A stretch of 64,000 nucleotides of DNA from Coriaria nepalensis (lineage: Eukaryota > Streptophyta > Magnoliopsida > Cucurbitales > Coriariaceae). Position 1 is the stretch's first letter, and each line of letters starts with the position of its first letter. Under the pieces are notes generated by a model. The model did no database searches and was not told the origin of the DNA. It was given only the letters and a program-made list of their open reading frames with translations. Location of the stretch: positions 6,246,501 through 6,310,500 of the forward strand of contig CP114481.1 in the NCBI GenBank assembly GCA_027186245.1, in the 5' to 3' direction. A program made the translations under genes and the position numbers. Positions 35,564 to 49,487 of this stretch are shown here, piece after piece.

Positions 35564-36019
35564 GCCCACGCATAAATGCAAATCAAAATGAAAAGGAGAG
35601 GAAAAAAAAAAAGAAAAAAGGCGCCGGTGAGTGCACGCCTGTTGGAGCTGGCTATCCGCAGAAAAATAAAAACTCTTTTCTTTCCCTCCCTCGCTTTTTC
35701 ACTCTCCCTGAAATCACTCTGATCCGAAATCTTTGCTCTCCACATTTTCCGATCATTTAACCGGCGACTCTACTGGTATTTTTTATGCGCCTTCTTCTCT
35801 CCTCTGCACCTCTTACCGCCGCCGCGTTTGTTTGTCTCCGGTTAATCTTCTTATTCTTACGCTGAACTTTTTAATTTTTTTTCGAGCAGTCGTTGATGGA
35901 TAAATGTGCATTCTCTTTAGAATTGGTGGAGATGGAGAAGATTATATATGTTTTCTTTTTTTCTTTCGTATAGGAGGAGAGAAAGTGAGTGTGTGAAAGA
36001 AAGAGGTGTTGTATGGTTT

Positions 36020-38922
36020 ATGGCGGAACCTAGTCCACCTGAGAATAAGCTATGGAAAGGGGTTTTCGCCGTGGTTGGAATCATGATCACTCTCGTCACT
36101 TACGGTGTCCTACAGGTCTGTTGTCATTTTTATATTACTGTTGTATAATCAAAATTTCTCGTGTAACTGCCAATTCTTATATTGATTTTAGACTTTATGT
36201 TGTTTGCCTAACTTATATTATTAAGAACATTATTGGGACTGAGATAAGGGATATATTCACAAGTTTTGTCAATATTTCTATTCAAGAACATTATTGGCAC
36301 TAAGATAGTGAACTCGGTCGGTATATGTAGCTCATTTTTCCTTCCTAGAACGTTAGAATTGCCTTTAGCAATCCTCTGAGAAGAATCAGTTGATCTATGA
36401 TATATGTTCCTTCTCTATCTCCAATCAGTTGATCTATGATATATTCACTTTCAAGTGATACTTCTCCAATCAAAGACAAAAATAAATAAATCAATCAATA
36501 AAAGCACCCACGAGGTGGTGGATTCTTCTGGTTTCTTATGGGAATGTTGCGTTCTCAACTTTTGAAAAACACCCACGAGGTGGTTGATTCATCTTTCATG
36601 TTTTGTCTGTCACTCATTTAAAATACCATCTCCAATAAGTGATGGAAATTGGTTTAGGTTAAGTCTAGAAGTGGTGTGTATACATATATATCTCTGTTGT
36701 TTATGAAAGCTTGTTTTATGTAGGAAAAGATAATGAGGATTCCATATGGGGTTAACAAGGAATATTTCAAATACTCGCTTTTTCTTGTTTTCTGTAATCG
36801 CATCACAACATCTGCAGTCTCTGCAGGTGCTCTGTTGGTAAGCTGTTTTCCTTTTTCTTTCCCACTACTTTGGGTTGATTACTGCTTTTTTTTTTTGACA
36901 AGCATCCATGGTTATCTTTCCATCTGGATAGAATACTGCAAGTTTTTTTATTAATCATTTTGTTAATTTTTTTTTTCCAGGCCAGCAGAAAGGCTTTAGA
37001 CCCTGTTGCTCCAGTTTACAAGTACTGCCTTGTTTCAGTATCAAACATATTAACCACTACATGTCAGTATGAGGTGAGCTGTGTGCATTTAAATTTAAAC
37101 ATTCTCTTCTGTAATATCCCTTCCAATGGGTAAAACCTTAAGCACAGAGCGGTTCTAAATATCAAATTTGGGCACATTTTTAGTTACTGCATTTTTCATG
37201 CAGGCCCTCAAGTATGTTAGTTTTCCGGTTCAGACTCTTGCAAAGTGTGCTAAAATGATACCTGTTATGGTAAGAGCAGTTTTTATTTACTGGTTGAGCT
37301 ATCGCCCTTGACTAGTCACTTTAATTTTCTCCTCTTTTTTTGTGAATCAAATTTTGATCCTCTCCATGATCAAAAGTTTCTCCTTATTTTCTTTTTCTTA
37401 TTAGGTTTGGGGAACGATTATTATGCAAAAAAGATACAAATGTCAGGATTACTCATTGGCTTTACTAGTTACCATCGGCTGTTCGATATTTATCCTGTAT
37501 CCAGTAAGAACAGTTTTCATTACAACTTTTCTGGTTTCAAGTTATTTATAGTTTTGATTTAGTCTGTAAATTTCTCTTGTTGTAGGCGGGACCTGAAATT
37601 AATCCCTATGGAAGAGAAAACACCGTTTGGGGAGTCTTCTTAATGATCGGTTATCTTGGGTATTAATCCAAAACATACTTGAGTGAAATGCCTGTGAAGA
37701 AGAACATTCTTGCTTCCTTTTTATTGTTCTCTTCTTACAACCAACAAAAACTCTAATCCAAAACTTGCTTGAGTGAAATGTCTGTGAAGGAGAACATTCT
37801 TGCTTCCTTTTTATTGTTCTCTTCTTACAACTAACAAAAACTCTTGCATTATATACTCTTGTTGGTTCTCTTAAGCAGGTTTGATGGTTTTACAAGCACA
37901 TTCCAAGACAAACTTTTCAAGGGCTATGACATGGAAATATATAATCAAATCTTCTATACGACATTATGTTCTTGCATTCTTAGTTTGACAGGTTAGTTCT
38001 CCTTCAACATTTCTTGGCCCTCACATTTTATTGCTTTTGAATACATCTCCTTATTACCTTTTTATCTATTTATTTTTTTCTCCCTCTTACTCAGGTCTTA
38101 TACTTCAGGGACATCTTCTTGATGCAATAGATTTCGTCTATTGCCATAATGATTGTTTCCTTGACATAGTGTTGCTTTCCACCGTGAGTACTTCACCTCG
38201 AAAATGCTATATAGTCCTACAACTTTTGTTGAGATATCATTTTGTTTAATTGCAGATAATATTCCACAACTTTAGCTAAACATAGTACCTTGGGAAGTTT
38301 TTATGGTTCATGGGTCTTGTAAATTAACCTTTCTTTTATTTGCATATATGAACTCCCTCTTAGAGCAAACCAAAACACGATTCATTACATCGATTATTGC
38401 AGGTAGCAACTGCTAGTCAGTTTTTCATTTCTTACACAATCCGAACATTTGGTGCTCTCACATTTGCCACCATAATGACAACCCGACAGGTACTAATTCT
38501 TCAATAAGCATGAATATTATTTATAAAAAAAAAAATCATTTTTTGGCTCATAAACCTACCCAAAAATGGCTTACTCTGATTCTCTTTGTTCAAAGTTGGT
38601 AAGCATCATGCTCTCATGCATGTGGTTTTCCCACCCGCTTAGCCTGGAACAATGGATCGGAGCTGTAAGTCTTCAATCTCAGTTCTTCACTTAAAAAACA
38701 TCACATTTTGAAACTTTTACTCTCTTAATTTTTATTTGTCCAGTAATAACAATCCTAGTAACACAATACTTTTTGGTACATTTGTTTTATCAGCTTATTG
38801 TCTTCAGTACCCTTTATGCCAAAACCTTCTTACGGAATGCGCCTAAAAAGCCTCCACCTTCTTTGGAATCTGAACCCAATGAAGCTTCAAAAGAGTTGAC
38901 GCCCTTGAAGGAGAATCCTTAA
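36020..38922 (+). CDS. UTR5: UDP-galactose/UDP-glucose transporter, UTr5 type, 342 aa, 11 coding exons
   Basis: Nucleotide-sugar transporter of the ER/Golgi membrane (SLC35B/UAA family). Coding exons are 36020-36115, 36724-36837, 36981-37073, 37204-37269, 37405-37503, 37586-37659, 37879-37991, 38095-38183, 38403-38489, 38596-38664 and 38794-38922. All have GT-AG borders and fit in phase to 342 residues. Key blocks are LWKGVFAVVGIM, EKIMRIPYGVNKEYFKYSLF, CQYEALKYVSFPVQTLAKCA, KMIPVMVWGT, GYLGFDGFTSTFQDKLFKGY, ISYTIRTFGALTFATIMTTR and HPLSLEQWIGA. These match the UTr5 group very closely. About ten membrane segments alternate with short loops. The tail is Pro/Lys/Glu-rich with no evident retrieval signal. 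A leader intron before the start is likely (acceptor near 35974). Confidence 0.95.
37665..37844. repeat. Two-unit 90-bp tandem duplication inside a UTr5 intron
   Basis: AATCCAAAACATACTTGAGT at 37665 recurs as AATCCAAAACTTGCTTGAGT at 37755, and both units end ACAAAAACTCT. Only a few bases differ, so the duplication in intron 6 is fairly recent. It does not touch the splice signals. Confidence 0.9.
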
Positions 38923-40374
38923 CTTGGATCAGTCATAGGGTTATTTATTGATCTCATACGCTGGTCACTTTAACCGGTGCAGTGGAAATCCATTCTTTTG
39001 GCTGGTCTTTTTAACTCCGGCAATGGGCCAGGTCCGGCTCCTGACGTAAAGCTTGGGAAAAGATTGATATACGATATTTTTTAATTGGAAAAGAAAAAGA
39101 ACAACGGCTGCCTTTATAGTGATGGATTCTGTGCTTGGGAAAAAGCTTGAAAAAAATACAACACAATTTTTCCTTTGGTAGGACCTTCATTTTTACGCAG
39201 GGGAGATATAAATTAACTTAAATCAAAGAGTGTTTTTTTTTTCCTCCTCGCTTTTCTTTTTTCCATTTCCTTGTTACATGGTAGTGGTGTTTTTTTTCCT
39301 TGGGTTGAGCATAGGATCTGACAGCCCATCCCATCCCATCCATCCATCCATCCGACTAAGTTTTTGGTACAATTCAATCTGATCTGACCAGAGGTGATAC
39401 AGTTGGATCGGTTGGGAGGAAGAAAATTATTAAGTAATAAATGTAATTAATGAAAATTTTAATTTTCTTTAATTGAAAATACATTTCAAGAAAGAATAAA
39501 TGAAAGTTTCAAAAATACTTCTAGAAAAATTGATTAAGGATCCATAAATAATAGAAATACTTAAAAAAAGGAAAAAAAAAAGGGTAAAAACTTTAGTTGA
39601 TAATAGAAAATGTCTTAATAAATTAATCAATTAATTTAAAATTTAATTAAGAAAGAATTAATGAAAAAGTCTAAAATACTTTAAGAAAATTTAATTAAGG
39701 ATCTATAAATTGAAATACTTAAAAAATAGAAAAAAAAAAAGTGAATTATTTTTGGTCCTTCTCTAGACTCTATTATATGGTGTGTATATGAATGTACCTT
39801 CTTGGCCTATCTGATCGGGTAAAAGTGGCCATCTTTGGATTATCGTTTGGGTTAAGATGTGCGGTCAAAGTTCAAAACTTCTCAATGAAATTAAAAGAGC
39901 TAAATTAAAGGAAAAATGTGTGTTCTATGTGAAATTGGTTTATTAGGAGATCAATTCCAAGTAATGGGCCTAACGTGAAAGAGAAAACTTATCAAAGAAT
40001 CACATGAACATCCAAACTGTATTGCCATGAATCACAAATTTATTGGGCGTTCCAACCTCCTCAAACGTAGTGGCTATGATTTCGTGATCAAAAGGCAGGA
40101 TTAGTTGCGTGTTTGCTTTGATCAAACAAAATAATCCTTCACCACTCGCTGTTATACGATAGTTCCTAATAGTTAAGAATATAATCTGCTTTTTATCATT
40201 CTATCATCATATATCACTACACATGTCCAACTATTTCTTGCCACAAATTTTTTAAGAATTAAAAGTAGCTGTAAGAAAGTTAGAAAAGATTCTGAAGATC
40301 ACATATAGAAAAAACTAAAATATACTAGTAATCAGGGAGAAAAATACCACAATTTTCTTATTATTATTATTTTT
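38923..40374. other. Spacer with a diverged local duplication
   Basis: The UTr5 3' UTR, a short CCATC run near 39330-39350, then AT-rich DNA. Segments at about 39480-39580 and 39645-39740 resemble each other (AATTAA...GAAAGAAT(A/T)AATGAAA... GGATC(C/T)ATAAAT... GAAATACTTAAAAAA), a diverged tandem duplication. No gene is seen. Confidence 0.55.
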
Positions 40375-42470
40375 TTTTTACTTTGATGAAAAGTCTTTGT
40401 AGCTCCTATGGATAATGGAATCAAAGCTTCCACCAAGTGTTTTCTCCGGGATCCTAACAGACAGAGAATGGTTATTCCAATCATCAAGACAAAGAGAATC
40501 TATCATGAAAATGAAAGGGAGGGAGATGAAGAGAGAAGAAAGCAAGCATAAAATAAGCACTATCATATAACTTTCTCAAGAAAGAAAGTCTCAAGAAAGA
40601 AAGCAGAGTCCCAATTCTAAATGAGAAGCAGAGTCTCAAGAAAGTCTCAATGAGTTCAAATTCTAAATGATTAATCCAAGAAAAAAAAAAAAACTAAGCT
40701 AACATTACTGCCTTGTCCTTATTCAAAACTAATAATGGAAGTGACTGAAAAAAACTTAGAAATGGGCAACATTATAGTATTCATTTTGATGGAGGGAAGA
40801 AAATGGCATCAGAGTTCCTCTTAGAGGCGAAGAGCTTGACCAACTCGGGATCGACATTGCAGGCAGCTTGAATCACCTCAGGAGACAACGACTTCCAGGT
40901 TCCGATGCTTCCAGCAAAGTGAGTGAACATTGGACTGTAATAAGTTATAGCAACAACGAACACACGGAGAACAATATTAGTATCTTTAACAAATTGAATA
41001 CATATAAAACCATACATTAACTAATGTATAATATGAGTGAGACTACTTCACTTACTTAGGAGTGGTGATGATAGAGAACCAAGCCATGCCTTCTGGGTCA
41101 GCAATCTTTGAAACAACAAAAAACCTCGGAACAATGAATAGATTGCCCGCCTTCACAGTGGTTTCCAACACCCTTTTGCCATCAACACCTACGACTTGAG
41201 CCCTTCCACTTCCCCTGACTATGTAGGTGACTTGAAGAGCTGAATCACAAGAGATTCCGGGTGAGCACATTGCACCCCCATCCAATCGGACCAGATCAGC
41301 ACCGAGCCCGACTTGGCCCACGAGAGGAAGGTTCTTTGTGTTTAAGACCACGACCCTTCCTCCATTCTCGATGTCTACATCCAATGGGGCTTCTTCACAG
41401 TTCAAAGCCATGCCTTCTCTGTCTTCCTTCCTTGGCTCGGGCATTTTCATGTCAGGAGAGAGCTTGACAATGCCCTTTCCAGATTGCTTTCCTACCAGGG
41501 ACTTGACAGAGCTTTCATCCAAACCCCACGCCATGCTAACAAATTCAGTTGAGAAGCCAGTAAATATTCCATTGGTGCCGGTCAAGTAAAATTGAGTGAA
41601 TTCTCCGGCTTTGTGGCCCTTAGAGGTATCGCCCAAGAAAAGGACGACGAGCTCGGTGTCCTCCTTGTTGTACCACCATGTCACAACTCCAAATGGGAGG
41701 GCAATTGCATCACCTTTCCTAATTGCCACGACCTTTTCTTTTGATTCTGGGAGAATGATTCCAGCCACTCCTTGTCCTAGTAGAAAACAAAATCAAATCC
41801 ATGCAAAGCAGATTGGAATCATTATATGGTTGTACAATTGAAAGTTTACTTCATTCAAGAACTCGCACGATTCCTTTTTTTTTTTTTAAATCTTTTATCC
41901 GACTTTAATAACAATCAAACAGGGGATTCCAATTGGAACCACAAAACAATTCTTCTCAAATTTTGGTGCAAAGAGAAATTAAAAGATATGCTAAAAAACA
42001 CTTAGCTATATCCAGAACCCCAGAAAATTGGTGCATAATGTTGCGATAAGGCAATCTATCCACTAGTTCATGACAAATAAATGATGAACATCAAATAATG
42101 AAGAAATTCTCATAACCTGTTAAACATGACTAAAAGTTAATTCTAACACATAATCACATATGAAGAACATGCAAATAAGAGTCAGATTATAAAACAGAGA
42201 TACATAAAATCACGAAATCAATCGAACTAATAGAGAAGGGAAAAAACAGAGAAAGAGAGAGAGATTTACCTTGAAGTACGTAAGCAACCTTAGAAGAATC
42301 AGAGTAATGAGGAAGAGCAAAGCCGTTCTTCTCAAGAGCAAGCTTTCCGGCACCGATATTGCCTTCACGGAGCATCGGAAGCTCAGATGGAGACCACGCA
42401 AGGTAGGAGCCACCATTGCACTCGCAGACCTTCTTAGGCAATCTTGGACTGAGATCAATTTCCATCTCTC
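40375..42470 (-). repeat. Left arm of a large inverted duplication
   Basis: This arm contains the intact bicupin gene and about 400 bp of its 3' flank. The reverse complement matches 43800-45530. The 3' flank (for example GATAGATTCTCTTTGTCTTG and GGAGAAAACACTTGGTGGAA) and exon 2 are nearly identical between arms, while exon 1 and intron 1 are not. Confidence 0.9.
40781..42465 (-). CDS. Bicupin protein, 11S-globulin/glutelin-like (At2g28680/At1g07750 family), 356 aa
   Basis: Two-domain cupin related to seed 11S globulins but cytosolic in type: it has no signal peptide and starts MEIDLSPRLPKKVCECNGGS. Exons 42465-42270, 41776-41056 and 40934-40781 give 356 residues, as I recall for its Arabidopsis relatives. 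Domain 1 spans about residues 20-165 (GNIGAGKLALEKNGFALPHY, KVAYVLQG, DAIALPFGVVTWWYN). Domain 2 follows LDVDIENGGRVVVLNTKNLP and includes DSALQVTYIVRGSGRAQVV and KAGNLFIVPRFFVVSKIADP. The C-terminus ends in SDAIFFPPSK. Biochemical role unproven; storage or sugar/metal binding is possible. All splice sites are good. It is the working partner of the broken copy at 43813. Confidence 0.92.
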
Positions 42471-43799
<1,329 letters not shown>

Positions 43800-45530
43800 A
43801 AGAAGGACGACGATGGAGATTGATCTCAGTCCAAGGTTGCCTAGGAAGGTGTGCGATGGCAATGGTGGCTCCTACTATGCTTGGTCTCCATCTGAGCTTC
43901 CGATGCTCCGTGAAGGCAATATCGGCGCTGGAAAGCTCGCTCTCGAGAAGAACGGCTTCGTTCTTCCACACTATTCCGATTCTGCTAAGGTCGCTTACGT
44001 CCTTCAAGGTATATTTATCTCTCTTTCTCTCTCGCTCTCTATTTTTTCCTTACATTATATTTTATTTTTACACTTTTTTTCTTTTTGTTGAATCGACTCT
44101 CAGGTTTTTTGATATATCTGGGCTTTATAGGACTGTTATATCGTATATGCATGCATTATCATTATTATTATTATTTTATATATCAGAAATACTGTTTAGA
44201 ATTTTATTAGTTTGTTGAAAGCGACAAAAGTTTCAGAATTTAGGTATCATCGATGATTTCTGTATTACTCATCAAATACTTATTTTTCACATCCGTATGT
44301 TAGTATACTTAATTGATAATCGAAGTATTTTAGCAATCTTTCCAGTAAAATTGATATGCATACCTTTACTGCTATAACTCGAATCTGATGATTTTAAATC
44401 TATATGAACTTTTTAACTCTTAGACATCTGTGAAAGCTTGTATTTTAAGTTATTTTTCAATGGTTGCATAAACTTTAGTCAACTCTGGAGAAAGATTTCA
44501 TGTTAATGCCTTTTGAAAAGTATGATGAATCTAATATCATTTGCTTGTATTTAATTTTGATTTTGATTTATTTTTTCCAGGACAAGGAGTGGCTGGAATC
44601 ATTCTCCCAGAATCAAAAGAGAAGGTCGTGGCAATTAGGAAAGGGGATGCAATTGCCCTCCCATTTGGAGTTGTGACATGGTGGTACAACAAGGAGGACA
44701 CCGAGCTCGTCATCCTTTTCTTGGGTGATACCTCTAAGGGCCACAAAGCCGGAGAATTCACTCAATTTTACTTGACCGGCACCAATGGAATATTTACTGG
44801 CTTCTCAACTGAATTTGTTAGCATGGCGTGGGGTTTGGATGAAAGCTCTGTCAAGTCCCTGGTAGGAAAGCAATCTGGAAAGGGCATTGTCAAGCTCTCT
44901 CCTGACATGAAAATGCCCGAGCCAAGGAAGGAAGACAGAGAAGGCATGGCTTTGAACTGTGAAGAAGCCCCATTGGATGTAGACATCGAGAATGGAGGAA
45001 GAGTCGTGGTCTTAAACACAAAGAACCTTCCTCTCGTGGGCCAAGTTGGGCTCGGTGCTGATGTGGAAGGGCTCAAGTCGTAGGTGTTGATGGCAAAAGG
45101 GTGTTGTAAACCACTGTGAAGGCGGGCAATCTATTCATTGTTCCGAGGTTTTTTGTTGTTTCAAAGATTGCTGACCCAGAAGGCATGGCTTGGTTCTCTA
45201 TTAGTTTTGAATAAGGACAAGGCAGTGATGTTAGCTTAGTTTTTTTTTTTTGGATTAATCATTTAGAATTTGAACTCATTGCAATTTGGGACTCTGCTTT
45301 CTTTCTTTCTTGAGAAAGTTATATGATAGTGCTTATTTTATGCTTGCTTTCTTCTCTCTCTTCATCTCCCCCCCTTTAATTTTCATGATAGATTCTCTTT
45401 GTCTTGATGATTGGAATAACCATTCTCTTTGTCTGTTAGGATCCTGGAGAAAACACTTGGTGGAAGCTTTGATTCCATTATCCATAGGAGCTACAAAAAC
45501 TTTTCATCAAAGTAAAAAAATATTATTTTA
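43800..45530 (+). repeat. Right arm of the inverted duplication
   Basis: This is the counterpart of 40375-42470. Near-identity starts at exon 2 (44581) and runs to about 45530, apart from deletions. It ends about 60 bp before the RAD51D start codon. Confidence 0.9.
43813..45213 (+). pseudogene. Broken bicupin copy
   Basis: Exon 1, 43813-44008 (MEIDLSPRLPRKVCDGNGGS), and exon 2 from 44581 are in phase and almost the same as the intact gene. After GQVGLGAD, an 85-bp deletion relative to the left copy shifts the frame, and a stop follows at 45081-45083. Further on, a GAA-type codon of the left copy is TAA here (around 45106). The end of exon 2, intron 2, all of exon 3 and part of the 3' UTR are missing: TGGTTCTCTATTAG at about 45200 joins straight to 3'-UTR sequence. 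The second cupin domain is therefore lost. Any product would be a one-domain protein of about 233 residues. Confidence 0.92.
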
Positions 45531-45587
45531 TAAATAAATAAATAAAGCTTAGTAGTAAGAAAAATAAGTGAAGGTCGAGAGAGAGAG

Positions 45588-47627
45588 ATGGCGCCATTGA
45601 AATCATTTGAGGAAGAGTACCCAATTCTGGACTCCAATTTCCAAACCTTCTGTGCTTCTCACGGAATTTTCTCAGGTCGCTCTTTAACTTTCTCTAAATT
45701 CCCCCAATTTGAAGGAGTAAAATCTCCCAATCCTTAAATTCTTATTTTTATTTTCAGTGGAAGATTTCCTCATGCATGATCTCTATGTATTAGCTGCTTT
45801 TTCTGAACAGCACTCTTCATCAGACAGATTAAAGCAGGTATTTATTATAATAAAAAAAAGTCTTCGTGGATGTAACTTCCCACACCATTTCCCTAACGTT
45901 TACTTTCTGTTTCGCCAAACAGGGCATTACTCAAATCCTTTCAATAATCGATGCCCGGCATCGTCCATGGTCGAACGGCTTGGAGCTTGTGGAAGATGCT
46001 CAACGTAACGAACATGTACTCTCAACCGGATTTGATGGGTATGTAAAATTCTGCACACCAAGTGTTTGATCGTCTGCCTGACAGAGAAAACTCTTATACG
46101 GAGCTCAATTCACCTTAGAATTTCTGATTTTAGAGTTCTAGACTTGAGACTGAAGGTGCTTTTTTTGGTTGTATAAAACCAGGATAGATGAATTACTTGG
46201 AGGTGGGTTACGAGAAGGGCAGTTAATCGAAATTGTCGGACCATCTTCTTCAAGTAAAACCCAAGTAAGATTCTATCAATCCCAATAGAATTTTTGCTAC
46301 TTTAATCGCCTCTTGACTTTATTTTAGGAAGATTTATACTTTGTCTTTTTGGTTTATCGATCTCTGCATAATGTTGTTGTTAAGGTTTGCCTAGGAGCTG
46401 CCTCTAACGTAGCAATAAAGAACATGACAAATGTTCTCTACTTAGATACTGGAAACTCTTTCTCTCCCCAACGCATTTTCGATTTTATTACTCAGATCTC
46501 AGACCTTTCTATCAATCAGGTAAAATTGCAACATCTCTGAAAATCTCATACCCCACAAGTTGTATGATGAAAATATACTGTCTGTCTTATGGTTTTCTCA
46601 TTTAATTCGTACCATAGGTTAAACAAAGAATGCTTCAGCAAGTAATGAACAAAATACTATGCCACTCAGTGTTCGACATATTCTCTATGTTCGATGTGCT
46701 ATATCAACTAGAGTTGAGTCTGAAATCTCAGGTTTAATCCAACACATAGCAGTACTCTGACTACTGATTTTTTTCCCCTTGTTTATTGATAATAATGATG
46801 ATGATAACTTAAATTAGAAACAAGGACATTCTCGGGTGCAGCTTCTTATTGTGGATTCAATCTCATCACTGATTACACCAATCCTTGGAGGGGGTGGTTC
46901 ACAAGGTAAGTATATTATACGATATCATATAACATGCTTTATTGTAGGAAAAAAGAAAAATTCACACTTTTCGGCCTTAGGATGAACAGAAGAAGTACGG
47001 GGTAATATTTGCAAGTAGTTCTCTAGTATGGAACAAATTTTATCAATGTTGAAAACTCGGGGTTTGCAAATTGTCTGGAAAAATGCAGGGCATGCTTTGA
47101 TGATATCGGCCGGATTTCTTCTGAAGAAGTTAGCCAATGAGCATAATATCGCAGTACTGGTGAGATAGGAAACTATGAAACATATGAAACACAGCTATAT
47201 ACTTGATAATAAAAAAATAGATCAAAAGCGAGAACGCTACTTACTTAAGTGTTCATTAAAAGGGAACTGATCTAAGCTTAGATCCTACATTCACTTTTTT
47301 TGTGTAAAAGGTAACTAATCACACGGTGGGCGGAGACAAAGGTTCATCCAAACCCGCCCTAGGAGAGAGTTGGAAGAGCGTTGCCCATGTCCGCCTTTTG
47401 CTTTCTCGTGACCCCACAAACAGTAATACGTGCACTGCTTCTGTATTAAAGCACTCATCCATGGTACTTCTCTTTCTAGTTATAGAATACTAGTTAAAAA
47501 CCCATTTTTTTACTTTTATTTTTATTAGTTATGTTAATTAAGTGGCTTCTTATAAAGTTGTTTCCTAACCTGAGATGTGGATTCTTTCTCTCAGGCTGCT
47601 GGCAAGGCTGCAAGGGTCATTATCTAG
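45588..47627 (+). CDS. RAD51D: RAD51 paralogue RAD51D, 319 aa, ten exons
   Basis: RecA-fold protein of the BCDX2-type complex that helps RAD51 in homologous recombination; in Arabidopsis it also affects defence-gene transcription. Exons are 45588-45675, 45758-45837, 45923-46038, 46183-46264, 46385-46519, 46618-46731, 46818-46905, 47089-47159, 47311-47463 and 47595-47627, all in phase, 319 residues. The N-terminal domain includes [20 protein letters not shown] and [19 protein letters not shown]. The core follows with [20 protein letters not shown], Walker [10 protein letters not shown] at residues 114-122, Walker [11 protein letters not shown] with Asp218, and VTNHTVGG. The usual glycine before the Walker A lysine is serine (AGT, 46253-46255). 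The end [14 protein letters not shown] fits the family. The upstream region is mostly duplicated cupin 3' flank. Confidence 0.94.
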
Positions 47628-48514
47628 AGACCATGAGTTGTAAGGCAATTAAATACAAAATCAATCATTCTGAAAGTTTTGAACTCTTTTTCGAACTGGC
47701 CCATCAATCATTCTTAAAACCTACTACTACATTATGACTGGCCCATCAATCCTTCTCTTATCAGTTCCAGCATATACATAATGCGACTGGTATAAACTCT
47801 ATGCATGTGGATTAAAGATGCATATAAAATAGATAATAATTGACATTATCATATATCTATATCTATAAATAAAGGATAATAATACTCAATTAAATAATTA
47901 TCGTTCTAATTTTCTCTTTCTTAATTTTCCATTCAATTATAAAATGGAGAGTAAATTTACTACTTCCATATGGTGATATATTGGGTCACATCAAGTATAC
48001 CTCTTACAAGTTAGTACTCAGATGAAAGATAAGGAAGACTAACTATTCCATATGCAAAATTGAGCCATTTGAAAGAAATGTGATTCCTTCTTCATATACT
48101 ATCTTTGATTAAAGAAAAAGTTGTTCATATAATAAGAACTGTTTTTTATTTTTATCATTCTTATCTGTATGATATTAGCATTAGTTCAAACAACTTTCAT
48201 TGATTATCAATTTGTTTAGTTCATATAATAAGAAATTGTTATATAGTTTGATAGTATATTATCTTTATAGAATAATATTTTTATACCTTATGGGGTAATT
48301 AAATTTCAATAAAATAAATGGATATTTGCCATTCGGATACTTAGGCATCCTTTACAATAAAATACTATAAATTAATAGCATATTATCATCACTATTAAAT
48401 AATTAACCAATAGAACTTTTCTTTTTATAGAATCATAAAATATCTTGTTGATAAGAGAAAGAATTATATTATAATAAAATGAATTTTACTTATATTATTA
48501 TTATTATAATTTGC
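47628..48514. other. AT-rich spacer downstream of RAD51D
   Basis: The 3' UTR of RAD51D and AT-rich DNA; no gene recognised. Confidence 0.5.
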
Positions 48515-49099
48515 GAGACTATCAGCTTCATAATTACATTCTCTAAACACGTGGCTCAACGTAATAGGAAAAGAACAAAACCAATTTTGAATAGTATGCC
48601 AAAATTGTCTTAAGTGTCAATCCGAATAATCCTTCAAAATGACATGAATAAGAGCTTTTGAATTAGACTTTACAAGTATAGGGGTGAAACCATAAAGTAA
48701 AGCGGGTTGAATACCAAAAAATAAATCTATAACCTCGGCTTTGAAACTCAACTTACCAATTAAAGATCAACTAAAAGCTAGATGCATAGATCCATTCCAA
48801 TCTCTAACCATGCCACCACAACTCGCATGATTGTTGGAAAGCAAAAAGGAACCATCCATATTTAGCTTATAATAATCAAGAGAAGGTTTCTTCTAAAGAC
48901 AAAGATTAAGCGATCGTTGCACCATAATAAGAGTCGAACAGCCTAAATCATGCAACATACTCAAATCAAAAGAGGAATAAACACCACCTTTTAAACTATT
49001 AGAATGAAGAGCCGATATCCACTGTCCAACACGAAAAATAATTGATTTTGCATGCAAGACAACACCCCCCATCCTCATGCAAAGATTTATTCCGAGCAT
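48515..49099 (-). pseudogene. Second RNase H-like (RVT_3) retroelement fragment
   Basis: The minus-strand translation contains KPSLDYYKLNMDGSFLLSNN, GGMVRDWNGSMHLAFS, KAEVIDLFFGIQPALLYG, SNSKALIH and, near the end, CNYEADSLANY. This is the plant RVT_3 RNase H-like order (LNxDGS, GGxxRDxxG, AExxAL, ESDS-like, EADxLA). In-frame stops are present. The part before KPSLD (QRSLNLCL and upstream) probably belongs to the preceding zinc-binding or linker region of a LINE. It is the same domain family as 19715-20011. Confidence 0.6.
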
Positions 49100-49487
49100 T
49101 AGAACTTATTATTAAATGTTTAAACCTTTCATTTTTCTCAAATTTTTATATTACTTCTAAAACGTTTTTCTAAAAAAATTTAATTATGTCATTAACGAGA
49201 CATGTTTATAGTTATATCTATATAGCTTTTGTTTTGTCACAGTGTTTTGTTCCCAAGAACATAACCGGATCAATGCTTTGAAGATTTTTGAAAATTTTGT
49301 CCGCTGAATTCAATCAAATATGGGAATAACAATAAGCTTTTCTGGCTATAATTTGTAAGTTTACTTTTTAATTTTATCGCTCTCATTGGTATGATACTTA
49401 TACAATATGTCATTTTATTTTCTTTATCAAATATATTATAATCATATTTTTGTGATTTTCTTTACCTAACATGGATGGGTTGATGCT

